Origin: Thamnaconus septentrionalis
Lineage: Eukaryota > Chordata > Actinopteri > Tetraodontiformes > Monacanthidae
DNA length: 64,000 nucleotides
Direction: 5' to 3'
NCBI GenBank assembly: GCA_009823395.1
Contig: CM020515.1
Location: 13,772,489-13,836,488, forward strand
The translations under genes and the position numbers were made by a program. The notes under the pieces are model-generated. The model saw nothing but the letters and a program-made list of their open reading frames with translations, was not told the origin of the DNA and ran no database searches. This document shows positions 58,511 through 64,000 of this stretch, piece by piece. The number at the start of each line of letters is the position of its first letter. Position 1 is the first letter of the stretch.

Positions 58511-58656
58511 CGGGCACGGTGACCGACCTGCTGGTAGCTCTCCTCCTCCGGTCTGAAGGTGCCGTCCACCGGCTGCAGGAACAAGTTGAAGTGGGGGAAA
58601 TTGTGCAGCCAGTACGTCCACCAGGGAGCCACGTAGTCGAGCCTTGCAGTGGCCAT
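32605..58656 (-). CDS. TTYH2: TTYH2, tweety family member 2, complete
   Basis: Fourteen coding exons: 58528-58656, 54612-54784, 51402-51513, 46688-46908, 43660-43755, 41615-41687, 39542-39611, 39398-39453, 37677-37769, 37485-37577, 35962-36104, 35633-35821, 34670-34748, 32605-32685. Sum 1608 nt, 535 residues plus stop (human TTYH2 534). Start MATARLDYVAPWW matches TTYH2 better than TTYH1/3. Five membrane segments: two in exons 2-3, two in exons 5-6, one in exon 11. Sequons at Asn129 (NRT), Asn283 (NQT) and Asn352 (NAS) and cysteines 274, 300, 367 and 382 fit the extracellular domain. The cytosolic tail has YDDIDEEDPFNPEARR and ends with PPPSY, a NEDD4-type PPxY motif. Reported as swelling- or calcium-linked chloride channels; later structures questioned an open pore. 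The human RGD at 164-166 is RAD here. ATG has G at -3 and +4. Teleosts may carry a paralogue (ttyh2l), so the exact copy is uncertain. Confidence 0.96.
32686..34669 (-). other. TTYH2 intron 13
   Basis: 2.0 kb. The first codons after the donor stay open (VRWPYEALGSLV, TGA at 34631). Contains (GCT)8 at 34551-34575 and a CTCF-like core at 34019. No other feature seen. Confidence 0.8.
34019..34032 (+). promoter_or_regulatory. Candidate CTCF core motif
   Basis: CCAGCAGAGGGCAG matches CCASYAGRKGGCRS at all 14 positions. Sequence match only. Confidence 0.35.
34670..34748 (-). CDS. TTYH2: TTYH2 coding exon 13
   Basis: 79 nt, residues 483-509: NQVMLFGGSPRYENLPLIGR then GSPPPS. The donor is GTGCGT. 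The frame stays open through the donor to TGA at 34631, but joining to exon 14 restores the family tail, so that reading is preferred. Confidence 0.92.
34774..34803. mobile_element. Left end of TAGTGTTGTAGT MITE, truncated
   Basis: TAGTGTTGTAGTCAAGACC is identical to the start of the element at 1403 for 19 bases, then diverges. It begins 25 nt from the acceptor of exon 13. Confidence 0.6.
35080..35150 (+). mobile_element. tRNA-derived SINE head
   Basis: A-box-like TGGCTGAATGGTTGGTGTG (35080-35098) and B-box-like GGGATTCGAGGCC (35120-35132) with tRNA-like spacing. Differs in sequence from the SINE at 15855. Confidence 0.55.
35633..35821 (-). CDS. TTYH2: TTYH2 coding exon 12
   Basis: 189 nt, residues 420-482 plus 2 nt. 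Cytosolic tail: DREYDDIDEEDPFNPEARR, then Ser/Gln/His-rich sequence ending MPPPEY. Donor GTGAGC. Confidence 0.95.
35962..36104 (-). CDS. TTYH2: TTYH2 coding exon 11
   Basis: 143 nt, residues 373-419 plus 2 nt: DYVDALMGVCYDGVEG then the fifth membrane helix LLYLSLFSLLAACALSVML. Contains Cys382. Confidence 0.95.
36105..37484 (-). other. TTYH2 intron 10
   Basis: 1.4 kb. Contains an (AT)n/(AC)n compound repeat at about 37259-37302. Nothing else recognised. Confidence 0.8.
37485..37577 (-). CDS. TTYH2: TTYH2 coding exon 10
   Basis: 93 nt, 31 codons (residues 342-372), phase 0 at both ends: RDLLGIQRLLNASEF then NVRQLTVLLDCRGLHK, with sequon Asn352 and Cys367. Separated from exon 9 by only 99 nt. 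Confidence 0.95.
37677..37769 (-). CDS. TTYH2: TTYH2 coding exon 9
   Basis: 93 nt, exactly 31 codons (residues 311-341), phase 0 at both ends: SMTVCQRSLTTMQNQILGLL then QFSVPFFPTAE. A (UG)n repeat sits 20-70 nt upstream of its acceptor and the pyrimidine tract is short. Confidence 0.95.
37789..37839. repeat. (AC)n microsatellite before TTYH2 exon 9
   Basis: 51 bp of AC units; (UG)25 in the transcript, ending about 20 nt before the exon 9 acceptor. Confidence 0.97.
38590..38995. repeat. Dispersed repeat copy C, interrupted
   Basis: TTTGTGACATCACAAAGGG (38591-38609) on the left and GGGCTGTGAACACAGGGCTA (38958-38977) on the right resemble parts of the repeat at 42305-42500, with the purine tract lying between them. 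Confidence 0.45.
38641..38875. repeat. Polypurine tract with a 44-bp tandem unit
   Basis: Nearly all A/G for 235 bp. The unit beginning GAAGAAAGGAAAAAGAAGAG recurs at 38663, 38707 and 38751, exactly 44 bp apart, the third copy degenerating after about 30 bp. The transcript strand is polypyrimidine. Confidence 0.92.
39398..39453 (-). CDS. TTYH2: TTYH2 coding exon 8
   Basis: 56 nt, residues 292-310: VAHYYLFCSPNLPNPFQR, with Cys300. Phase 0 at its end. Donor GTAATG. Confidence 0.94.
39542..39611 (-). CDS. TTYH2: TTYH2 coding exon 7
   Basis: 70 nt, residues 269-291 plus 1 nt: ATSDFCVSPDKFIVNQTKDV, with Cys274 and sequon Asn283. Separated from exon 8 by a short 88-nt intron. Confidence 0.95.
39612..41614 (-). 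other. TTYH2 intron 6
   Basis: 2.0 kb. Short (TAAA)n near 40175-40200, GC-rich GGC/GCG run near 40640-40668 and (CA)n about 40806-40832. No exon or transposon recognised. Confidence 0.8.
41615..41687 (-). CDS. TTYH2: TTYH2 coding exon 6
   Basis: 73 nt, residues 244-268; fourth membrane helix, IMAFVALSLILSWASLGAGT. Donor GTAAGA. Confidence 0.95.
42305..42500. repeat. Dispersed repeat copy B (GTGATGTCAC family)
   Basis: TGCAAATCAGCCATTTGTGA then GTCACAAAGGGGACC, ACAAGTGGAAGTTG, and GCAGGAGGCTGTAAACAAAG plus GGCTAAATATGC. The fullest copy in the window; related pieces are at 4374, 38590, 44452 and 23952. Confidence 0.6.
43581..43647. repeat. (CTGT)n and (CA)n compound repeat at TTYH2 exon 5 donor
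   Basis: Seven to eight CTGT units (43581-43611), a 17-nt spacer, then (CA)n 43629-43647 ending 12 nt from the donor of exon 5. In the transcript the order is donor, (UG)n, (ACAG)n. Confidence 0.9.
43660..43755 (-). CDS. TTYH2: TTYH2 coding exon 5
   Basis: 96 nt, residues 212-243 plus 2 nt. Third membrane helix (TYLLLLILDLVICLAMCLG). Acceptor TAG; donor GTAAGT followed after 12 nt by a (UG)n run in the transcript. Confidence 0.95.
44452..44575. repeat. Dispersed repeat copy D
   Basis: ACAAGTGGAAGGCAAAAAGC and GCAGGTGGCTGTAAACACAT then GGCTAAAATGC, matching the right part of copy B. Confidence 0.5.
45055..45109. repeat. (TG)n microsatellite
   Basis: 55 bp of TG units in TTYH2 intron 4. Confidence 0.96.
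46688..46908 (-). CDS. TTYH2: TTYH2 coding exon 4
   Basis: 221 nt, residues 139-211 plus 2 nt; extracellular helical region with RLDEIFAARADYLQTLRF. Human TTYH2 has RGD where this protein has Arg164-Ala165-Asp166. Donor GTGGGC. Confidence 0.96.
48641..48695. repeat. (GT)n microsatellite
   Basis: 55 bp of GT units, intronic. Confidence 0.96.
50839..50877. repeat. (TCC)n microsatellite
   Basis: About 13 TCC units, intronic. Confidence 0.92.
51402..51513 (-). CDS. TTYH2: TTYH2 coding exon 3
   Basis: 112 nt, residues 101 (split Cys) to 138. Contains VGVGFYGNSEANDGVYQL, a tweety family hallmark, and sequon NRT at Asn129. Donor GTGAGT. Confidence 0.96.
53385..53600 (+). mobile_element. tRNA-derived SINE
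   Basis: Perfect Pol III B box GGTTCGAGTCC at 53417-53427. Downstream ACATGTTTTCCCAGGTGTCT-like sequence (about 53457-53475) resembles a widespread vertebrate SINE body, and the end is A-rich. The A box is degenerate. Confidence 0.55.
54274..54291. repeat. Perfect 18-bp palindrome
   Basis: GCCGGTCAGCTGACCGGC equals its own reverse complement, with a CAGCTG E-box at the centre. Lies 321 nt downstream of the TTYH2 exon 2 donor. Confidence 0.9.
54612..54784 (-). CDS. TTYH2: TTYH2 coding exon 2
   Basis: 173 nt, residues 44-100 plus 2 nt. First membrane helix (SLITLACVGAVGMSLSLLVL), a cysteine-rich turn (CLCCYCKDMDEDTKRPETCC) and the start of the second helix. Donor GTGAGT. Confidence 0.95.
55429..55459. 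repeat. 12-bp hairpin with TGACGTC half-sites
   Basis: GCTGACGTCTGC (55429-55440) and GCAGACGTCAGC (55448-55459) are exact reverse complements with a 7-nt loop. Each arm holds a CRE-like TGACGTC. Confidence 0.88.
57253..57315. repeat. (GCT)21 trinucleotide repeat
   Basis: 63 bp, 21 uninterrupted GCT units; the TTYH2 transcript strand reads CAG/AGC. Intronic (intron 1). Confidence 0.97.
57456..57491. repeat. (GT)n microsatellite
   Basis: About 36 bp of GT units, preceded by shorter GT runs from 57431. Confidence 0.93.
58472..58507. repeat. (GA)n microsatellite beside TTYH2 exon 1
   Basis: 36 bp of GA units; in the transcript (CU)n starting about 20 nt after the exon 1 donor. Confidence 0.95.
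58528..58656 (-). CDS. TTYH2: TTYH2 coding exon 1
   Basis: 43 codons, MATARLDYVAPWWTYWLHNF onward to EEESYQQ, phase 0. Donor GTCGGT. Extracellular N-terminus. A (CU)n repeat begins about 20 nt after the donor in the transcript. Confidence 0.95.
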
Positions 58657-59396
58657 CTCGTCCGCCGAGAGTAGAGAGCAGCAGTGAGGGCGCTTCCCCT
58701 TCAGAGGTCTCAGATTTTCCTCTCAAGTTGGGTTGGATAGAAAATAAATAATGATGAGAAGCGTGAGGAGGAAACCCAGCGCTCTGCAGCAACTCACTAC
58801 AGAGGTTGCTCCTCTCCGGCCATCATCACATCTTCAGAGAAGTCGGAAGACTTTTTCTTGCTTCTTTGCTTGCTTTGAAATTATTGCGCCCCGGATGCCA
58901 TCGACTGGCGCAACTACTGAGTGATCTGCCGCATGTCTGCTCTGCGGGCCAAGCTCGGGTCGATCTAACCCGGGTTGGTGGTGGTGGTGGTGGTGGTGGT
59001 GACGGCATGAACCTGCCTCCCTGATCACAGAAGGCGGGCCAAAGACTTTCCACTCCACCGGACCAATGAGGTGACTTCGGCAAGCGGCAAGCGGAACGTA
59101 GCGAGTAAACGCTGAGTGGATTCCATAAGAAAACACGAGTAAAGAATCAAGACACACATTGTAATATATGCACGATTGACATTGCGGGAAACAAGACAAA
59201 CAACAACTACAACAAGGGGTGGAAGAAGAAGAAAGTAGTGATGATGATTTTATTGTATTATATTGTCCTTATTTGACCAACATTAAAAAATATATCAGCA
59301 ACATATAACAGTATGTAATAAATAAAATGCAAAACTGGGGGGTATATATATGATTATACTTGTATTACTCACCTTTATAAAACATAAAAAATAATG

Positions 59397-59397
<1 letters not shown>

Positions 59398-59481
<84 letters not shown>
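59398..59481. repeat. (ATT)28 microsatellite
   Basis: 84 bp of uninterrupted ATT units about 0.75 kb upstream of the TTYH2 ATG. Confidence 0.97.
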
Positions 59482-59482
<1 letters not shown>

Positions 59483-59948
59483 CTTAACAGTGCACTTGGA
59501 CTCGCCCTGCAGCGGCTCCTCCTGATTAATGGGCCAGCCGCAGTGTTTAGCGCGCTATTTATGATTTGTGCTGTTAATGTCTGACCTCTTGTGGACAACG
59601 AGGCGCACTGAGGTAATGATCGCGGTAATGGGATCACCGACTGTGGCGCTGGAGTCCCATTCACAGTCAGAGGCATTTTTTTTTTCATGGTAGGGGGAGG
59701 GATGGGGAGTTGGAGCAGCAGTGTGGTGGGTTTGTTTGGTCCAAGGGGAGTGAGAAGATGAACGTGCCACTGTGCGTAATGAACGTGGGGGGAAAGGGAG
59801 GTTGTTTGTTGCGTGTCTGGCACAGCCAAGCCAGTCGGCCAATCAGCCAGCCAGCCCGCCAGCCAGCTGGCCAGCCAGTCAGAGAGTGCAGCGGTGTGAT
59901 GGTGTGCTGGTGCAGGATGGCATCAGAGTGTAGCTGACACTAGAGGAG

Positions 59949-59990
59949 AGGAGGAGGAGGAGGAGGAGGAGGAGGAGGAGGAGGAGGAGA
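59949..59990. repeat. (GGA)n microsatellite
   Basis: About 42 bp of GGA units. Upstream of TTYH2. Confidence 0.92.
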
Positions 59991-62081
59991 AGGGAAGCTG
60001 CTCGAGTTCGGCACTGAGACCGAAGACCCAAACAAGGAAAAGCATTTCAGCGAGGAGGCAGCAACAAAGTGGCCTGCTCATGCTGACAGACTGAGAGTAG
60101 TGGTTACACACCCTGCACAGCAAAACCTCCTCACCCTGCACTTGGTCCACACTGTCGCCAGACAGTTGGTTGTAAAAAACAATAGTATGGTGTCAATCAT
60201 TTATGTCACCTACAGTCAACCAGTAAGAGCCAAAATGTGAGCTAGTGAACTACAAAGAGCCCAAAACAGCAATAGATAACTAGTTATGGCTTATTCAAAG
60301 AGTCACTGGTTCTCTAAAACGCCCATTAGTGACACAGGCAGCAGAGGACAGAAGGGTCAGTGAGATCTGCAGTAAACTGCCTTCTGCTGTCATCTGCAGT
60401 CAAGGCCCAGTCTGATGGGCCATCGACTCAAGAGCCTGATGTCAAAGATAAATATAAAAAACATTCTTCAAATTCTTGGTTGAATAGTTGTTTTTTTTTC
60501 CAGGCCGGATATGTCACAAGCTATAATTATTTTCCAGTGGGTGCCAGAGCTCTTGACTTTGGTGCGACAGACGCTGAGAAACCTGGCAGCAACAGGAGCA
60601 GACTCAATAAGATGATTAAAAATCACTCCGCGCTCAAGGTTCCGTGCAGGTACCTGGAGTGCAAATGCTGAACGCTGCCACGAACAATATCTTGCACCCA
60701 CTCCGCGGTGCTCTGCTAGTGTTTTGGCAGAACATCTTCGCATCTACCAAAATGTGGAACTGAATGGCGTCCAAAGTGTTTTCTTCAAGCTGCCATCAGG
60801 CGTTTTTTCCCCAAAAAGTTTTCAGAAGTGTTTTACACTCTCCGCTTTTATCAGATTTATTTCTTTGTGTAAAATTGCTCAGTTCCTCTGTTTCTTCTTG
60901 GTGCCTTTGTTTGAGAGGAGAATTGTTTTTAACATCAGCTGCATTTGCAGCACGTCTGTCTTTGTTTGAAATAAAAAACACACTGAGCGTCTCTGTTTTG
61001 CATTTTAGCTCGCTGCTACTGAGAAAATGTATCAGTGGGATGATATTAATCTGCCTTTGACTCATACGATTTCTTCACCTTAGCTGCCTGCCAGTCTGTT
61101 TATTTCTTAAAAGCACCTGATGCCTCTAGAAGTGCAGTCAAATTAGCATTAAGTCTACAATAGTGATGGCTGTCTGTCCTTTTTTTTAAAAAAACCAAAA
61201 CAAAACAAAAAACAAACTGACAATCAATTTGTGACTTGCAGTGGATCTTAATTAGAAGAGACTTCAGCAAGACAAAATAAACACACACACACACACACAC
61301 ACAAACAATAAACAAATGTAATAAGTTAAATGAGGAGAAAATGATGAATTTGCAGATGAAAGGTGTCGACGTTCGTGACTCGTCCGCACTTCGTATACAC
61401 ACATCAGGTTTAATGAGCAAGAGTTAGTGACCACACTGTTGATACATGCAAGAACCGGGAGTGCCAAAAACTAAAGGCTAACATGCGCGACACTCAAACA
61501 GGTCAAATCCGGAACTACGGCGTTCGACGATGTCGATAAAGAACGGCAGGCGCGTCTACAAAAGGCAAAACGGACATGTTACATATGCATCGTCTCCCTT
61601 TGTTTCGATTTATCCATTTTGATGTTTTCTATCCCCAGAGTGAGCCGCTTGCGAGCCGAACCATCCCGGCTGGCTACAGGTGCAATTATTTGGACGCTTT
61701 GATGCGCCTCCGCGGCCAAGAGCGCCTTTGCCAGAACCGGGAGGGTGCGAGTGCATCGAGCGAGCAGGTGACACTTGAAATGCGGCGCATGAATATGAAT
61801 CGCTGACTGTGCTCCGCATCAACAAACAGCTGGATGTGGTGCCGGTAAACTCTCCGGTGATTGCGGTGCCAATCAGAGGGGCTGCTCTGTCGTGTTGGAA
61901 CCGTCGTGCGTGTGAGTGCGCGCGCGCGCAGAGTGCAGAGTGACATGAATAAAAGCACCACCGTCTGCGTCTCTTTAATTTACACTTTGTCTCAGCAGGT
62001 CTCCCTTTCGCCTGCCGCTCGTTTATTCTTGTTATCTCGGTGCAGACGGAACGTGTCACACCCACAAATCACGCTGATGCC

Positions 62082-62082
<1 letters not shown>

Positions 62083-62139
<57 letters not shown>
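62083..62139. repeat. (TG)n microsatellite
   Basis: 57 bp of TG units. Confidence 0.96.
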
Positions 62140-62530
62140 AAGAACTTGCACCCGGAGGACGGATGTACTGCTCGTTGCATATTTTGCGTTTAAGCCAAAT
62201 CACGCTCAGGGGCGAATCACAGTCGACTGTGCGCCGGCGTGTAACGTCTGTAAATCAGTGTGCGAAAGCTCTTTCCAGCACTGTGGGGTTTGTTTTCCGC
62301 AGAGGATTTACTATTAATGTCATGCACACGCTGGAGACGGGAGGAACCAGGCGGTTTGGGGGAATGATTTTTTTTTTTTTTTCTCTCTTCCCAACTCTTC
62401 ATAGACGGTGAGGCTGGGCCATTAGGTGGCAGCCCAGCACTTTTCTGCAGGGTGAGCTGAACCTGTCCACACACATCATCTGGTTTGTGCACCTGCCATG
62501 AAAAATAAAAACTATAGACACCCTCCACCC

Positions 62531-62533
<3 letters not shown>

Positions 62534-62588
<55 letters not shown>
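62534..62588. repeat. (CA)n microsatellite
   Basis: 55 bp of CA units, 395 bp from an oppositely oriented (TG)n at 62083. Confidence 0.96.
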
Positions 62589-62590
<2 letters not shown>

Positions 62591-64000
62591 CCGCCGATGC
62601 ACAACAGCCCCTTTGTGCAAACCGATCAGTTGCCATCTGATCTTAATGAAGCTCATAGAGCGGACCTGGCGTGCTCCTTATTCTGGCCCTTTCATCAGAA
62701 AATAAAAAAGAAAGAAAGAAAGGGAAAAAAGAGTCTCCCGGGTCAGCCGTTTGGGTGGTGATTTCACGGGGAAATACATATCAAAGAGGACTTTGAAGTC
62801 GAGTAACTTAGATAGTGGAGTGGAGAAAGAGGAGGCCGTGGAAGGAGGAAGGAAGTCACGGATGATTTTACTGTCGGACGATGTGTTTTTAAAAGGCAGC
62901 ATATTATAACCATAGTCAGACGTTTGTGTTTTGCGGCCTCACATGACCGATTATGCAAAAAAAGGGAAAAAAAAACTTTCAACAAAAGGCATATGTAGCC
63001 CTCTGTTTTCATCCTACTGCAAAAACACTCTTCACCCCTTGTCTCTCCCACTTAGCCGTTCCCTGTTTGTCCGTGCCCTTGTTGAGTGTGGAGTTGGAAG
63101 CTCGCACCGCAAACAAAGGCCTTTGAGATATTTTCCCAGAATGCCCTCCAAATCAAGGGCTATGGCTGCCAAAATGCAAATATTTGTCTGTTAATATTTG
63201 TCTGTTATGGTTGTTGTCTGAACACAACAACCGCTGTGTTGTGTTTCCAACAGATGACGGATGGATGTTCGGATGACGGACTCTCGTGCGAAAAATCTCC
63301 CGTCGCACGCGTATGTTTTGCGTGAAGTCATAAATAAAACAGCAGAATTTCCGGTCATGGACCAAACCTCCCGTCCGGAGCGGCTGATATTCCGACCTTG
63401 ACTTCAGTGTGTGGCCGCAGCTTGCTGGAACCGCATTGAGAATGGAGTCACACGCCCCTTGAGTTGAATCACAGAGGAGTCGAATTAGACTCTGCATATC
63501 CAACCCGACCCACAAAACCCTTTCATGGCACAGAATCTGTGAATGACAAAATGCATGAGATAGACTGATGCAACTCAACCTTTCCTTTGCAAGTCGGCGG
63601 CGGGCGGCGATGTACGCGCAATTATAATGAAAAGAAGACCCGGAAAAAAATGTCTTTATCTTATATAGCTAGTTGCTACTTCTTCCTCATCACTCGCTGG
63701 AGGGTTCTCGACTTGGCGCTGATTGACTGCCTCCACGACAATCACGGGGAATTGATTGGTTCATTTAACATCTTCTTTTTTTTAAGAGCCTCCGTCTCCC
63801 GCTTCCCGTCGCTCAGAGGGGCCCTCCGGAGCCGTAACACTTACAGCTGAGTGGAAATGAGAAAAAGCGTGTCAGCTCCAGATTCTTCCTTCCTTCCTTC
63901 CTCTCTCCCTTCGCGGTTTATTGGGGTTTTCTGGGATTTGCGTCTCGACCCCTCCTCCTCCCCCAGACGGCCCACCGCCACCACCACCACCACCCCACCC

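Larger units (their letters stand above)
54785..58527 (-). other. TTYH2 intron 1
   Basis: 3.7 kb. Contains a CRE-like hairpin (55429-55459), (CTG)n near 55971-55985, (GCT)21 at 57253-57315, (GT)n 57456-57491 and (GA)n beside the exon 1 donor. No exon recognised. Confidence 0.8.
58657..64000. other. Region upstream of TTYH2
   Basis: 58657-58830 should hold the TTYH2 5' UTR and promoter. The rest has (TGG)n 58976-59000, (ATT)28 59398-59481, (GGA)n 59949-59990, (CA)n 61279-61303, (GT)n 62083-62139, (CA)n 62534-62588 and a terminal (CCA)n. No open frame resembled a known protein and no splice-consistent exon was recognised. Confidence 0.6.

Overview
The window is vertebrate nuclear DNA, almost certainly from a ray-finned (teleost, probably percomorph) fish. 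Genes are split by GT-AG introns. Long (CA)n, (GA)n and trinucleotide microsatellites are dense, and there are tRNA-derived SINEs, LINE fragments and MITE-like elements of kinds common in fish. The large majority of the sequence is intronic or intergenic. I found no bacterial operon, CRISPR array, phage or other prokaryotic feature.

Three protein-coding genes were reconstructed exon by exon, all on the minus strand. (1) TTYH2 (tweety family membrane protein): 14 coding exons, 58656 down to 32605, complete, 535 codons. (2) CHMP6 (ESCRT-III subunit, Vps20 orthologue): 8 coding exons, 30667 down to 27682, complete, 207 codons. (3) BAIAP2 (IRSp53, I-BAR domain protein): only the first 3 coding exons are present (25756 down to 6161, about 70 codons), and the gene runs off the left edge. 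Every junction was checked for GT/AG and reading phase, and the exon lengths add up in frame.

Layout by increasing coordinate: 1-6160 BAIAP2 intron 3; 6161-6247 exon 3; 6248-11580 intron 2 (nested transposons, (CA)45); 11581-11656 exon 2; 11657-25708 intron 1; 25709-25756 exon 1, with an in-frame upstream ATG at 25780; 25781-27681 the short BAIAP2-CHMP6 gap and CHMP6 3' UTR; 27682-30667 CHMP6; 30668-32604 CHMP6 upstream DNA and TTYH2 3' UTR with (CA)50; 32605-58656 TTYH2; 58657-64000 DNA upstream of TTYH2, where no gene was recognised.

The three products do not form one pathway. CHMP6 acts in ESCRT-III membrane scission on endosomes, BAIAP2 in Rac/Cdc42-to-actin signalling at protrusions, and TTYH2 in the plasma membrane. 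They are linked by position. I found no previously undescribed biological system. The most interesting points are sequence details: UG and CU repeats beside splice sites (especially before the frame-preserving TTYH2 exon 9), loss of the RGD motif in TTYH2, a PPxY motif that exists only after splicing exon 13 to exon 14, an alternative in-frame BAIAP2 start, nested transposons, and several perfect or near-perfect inverted repeats.
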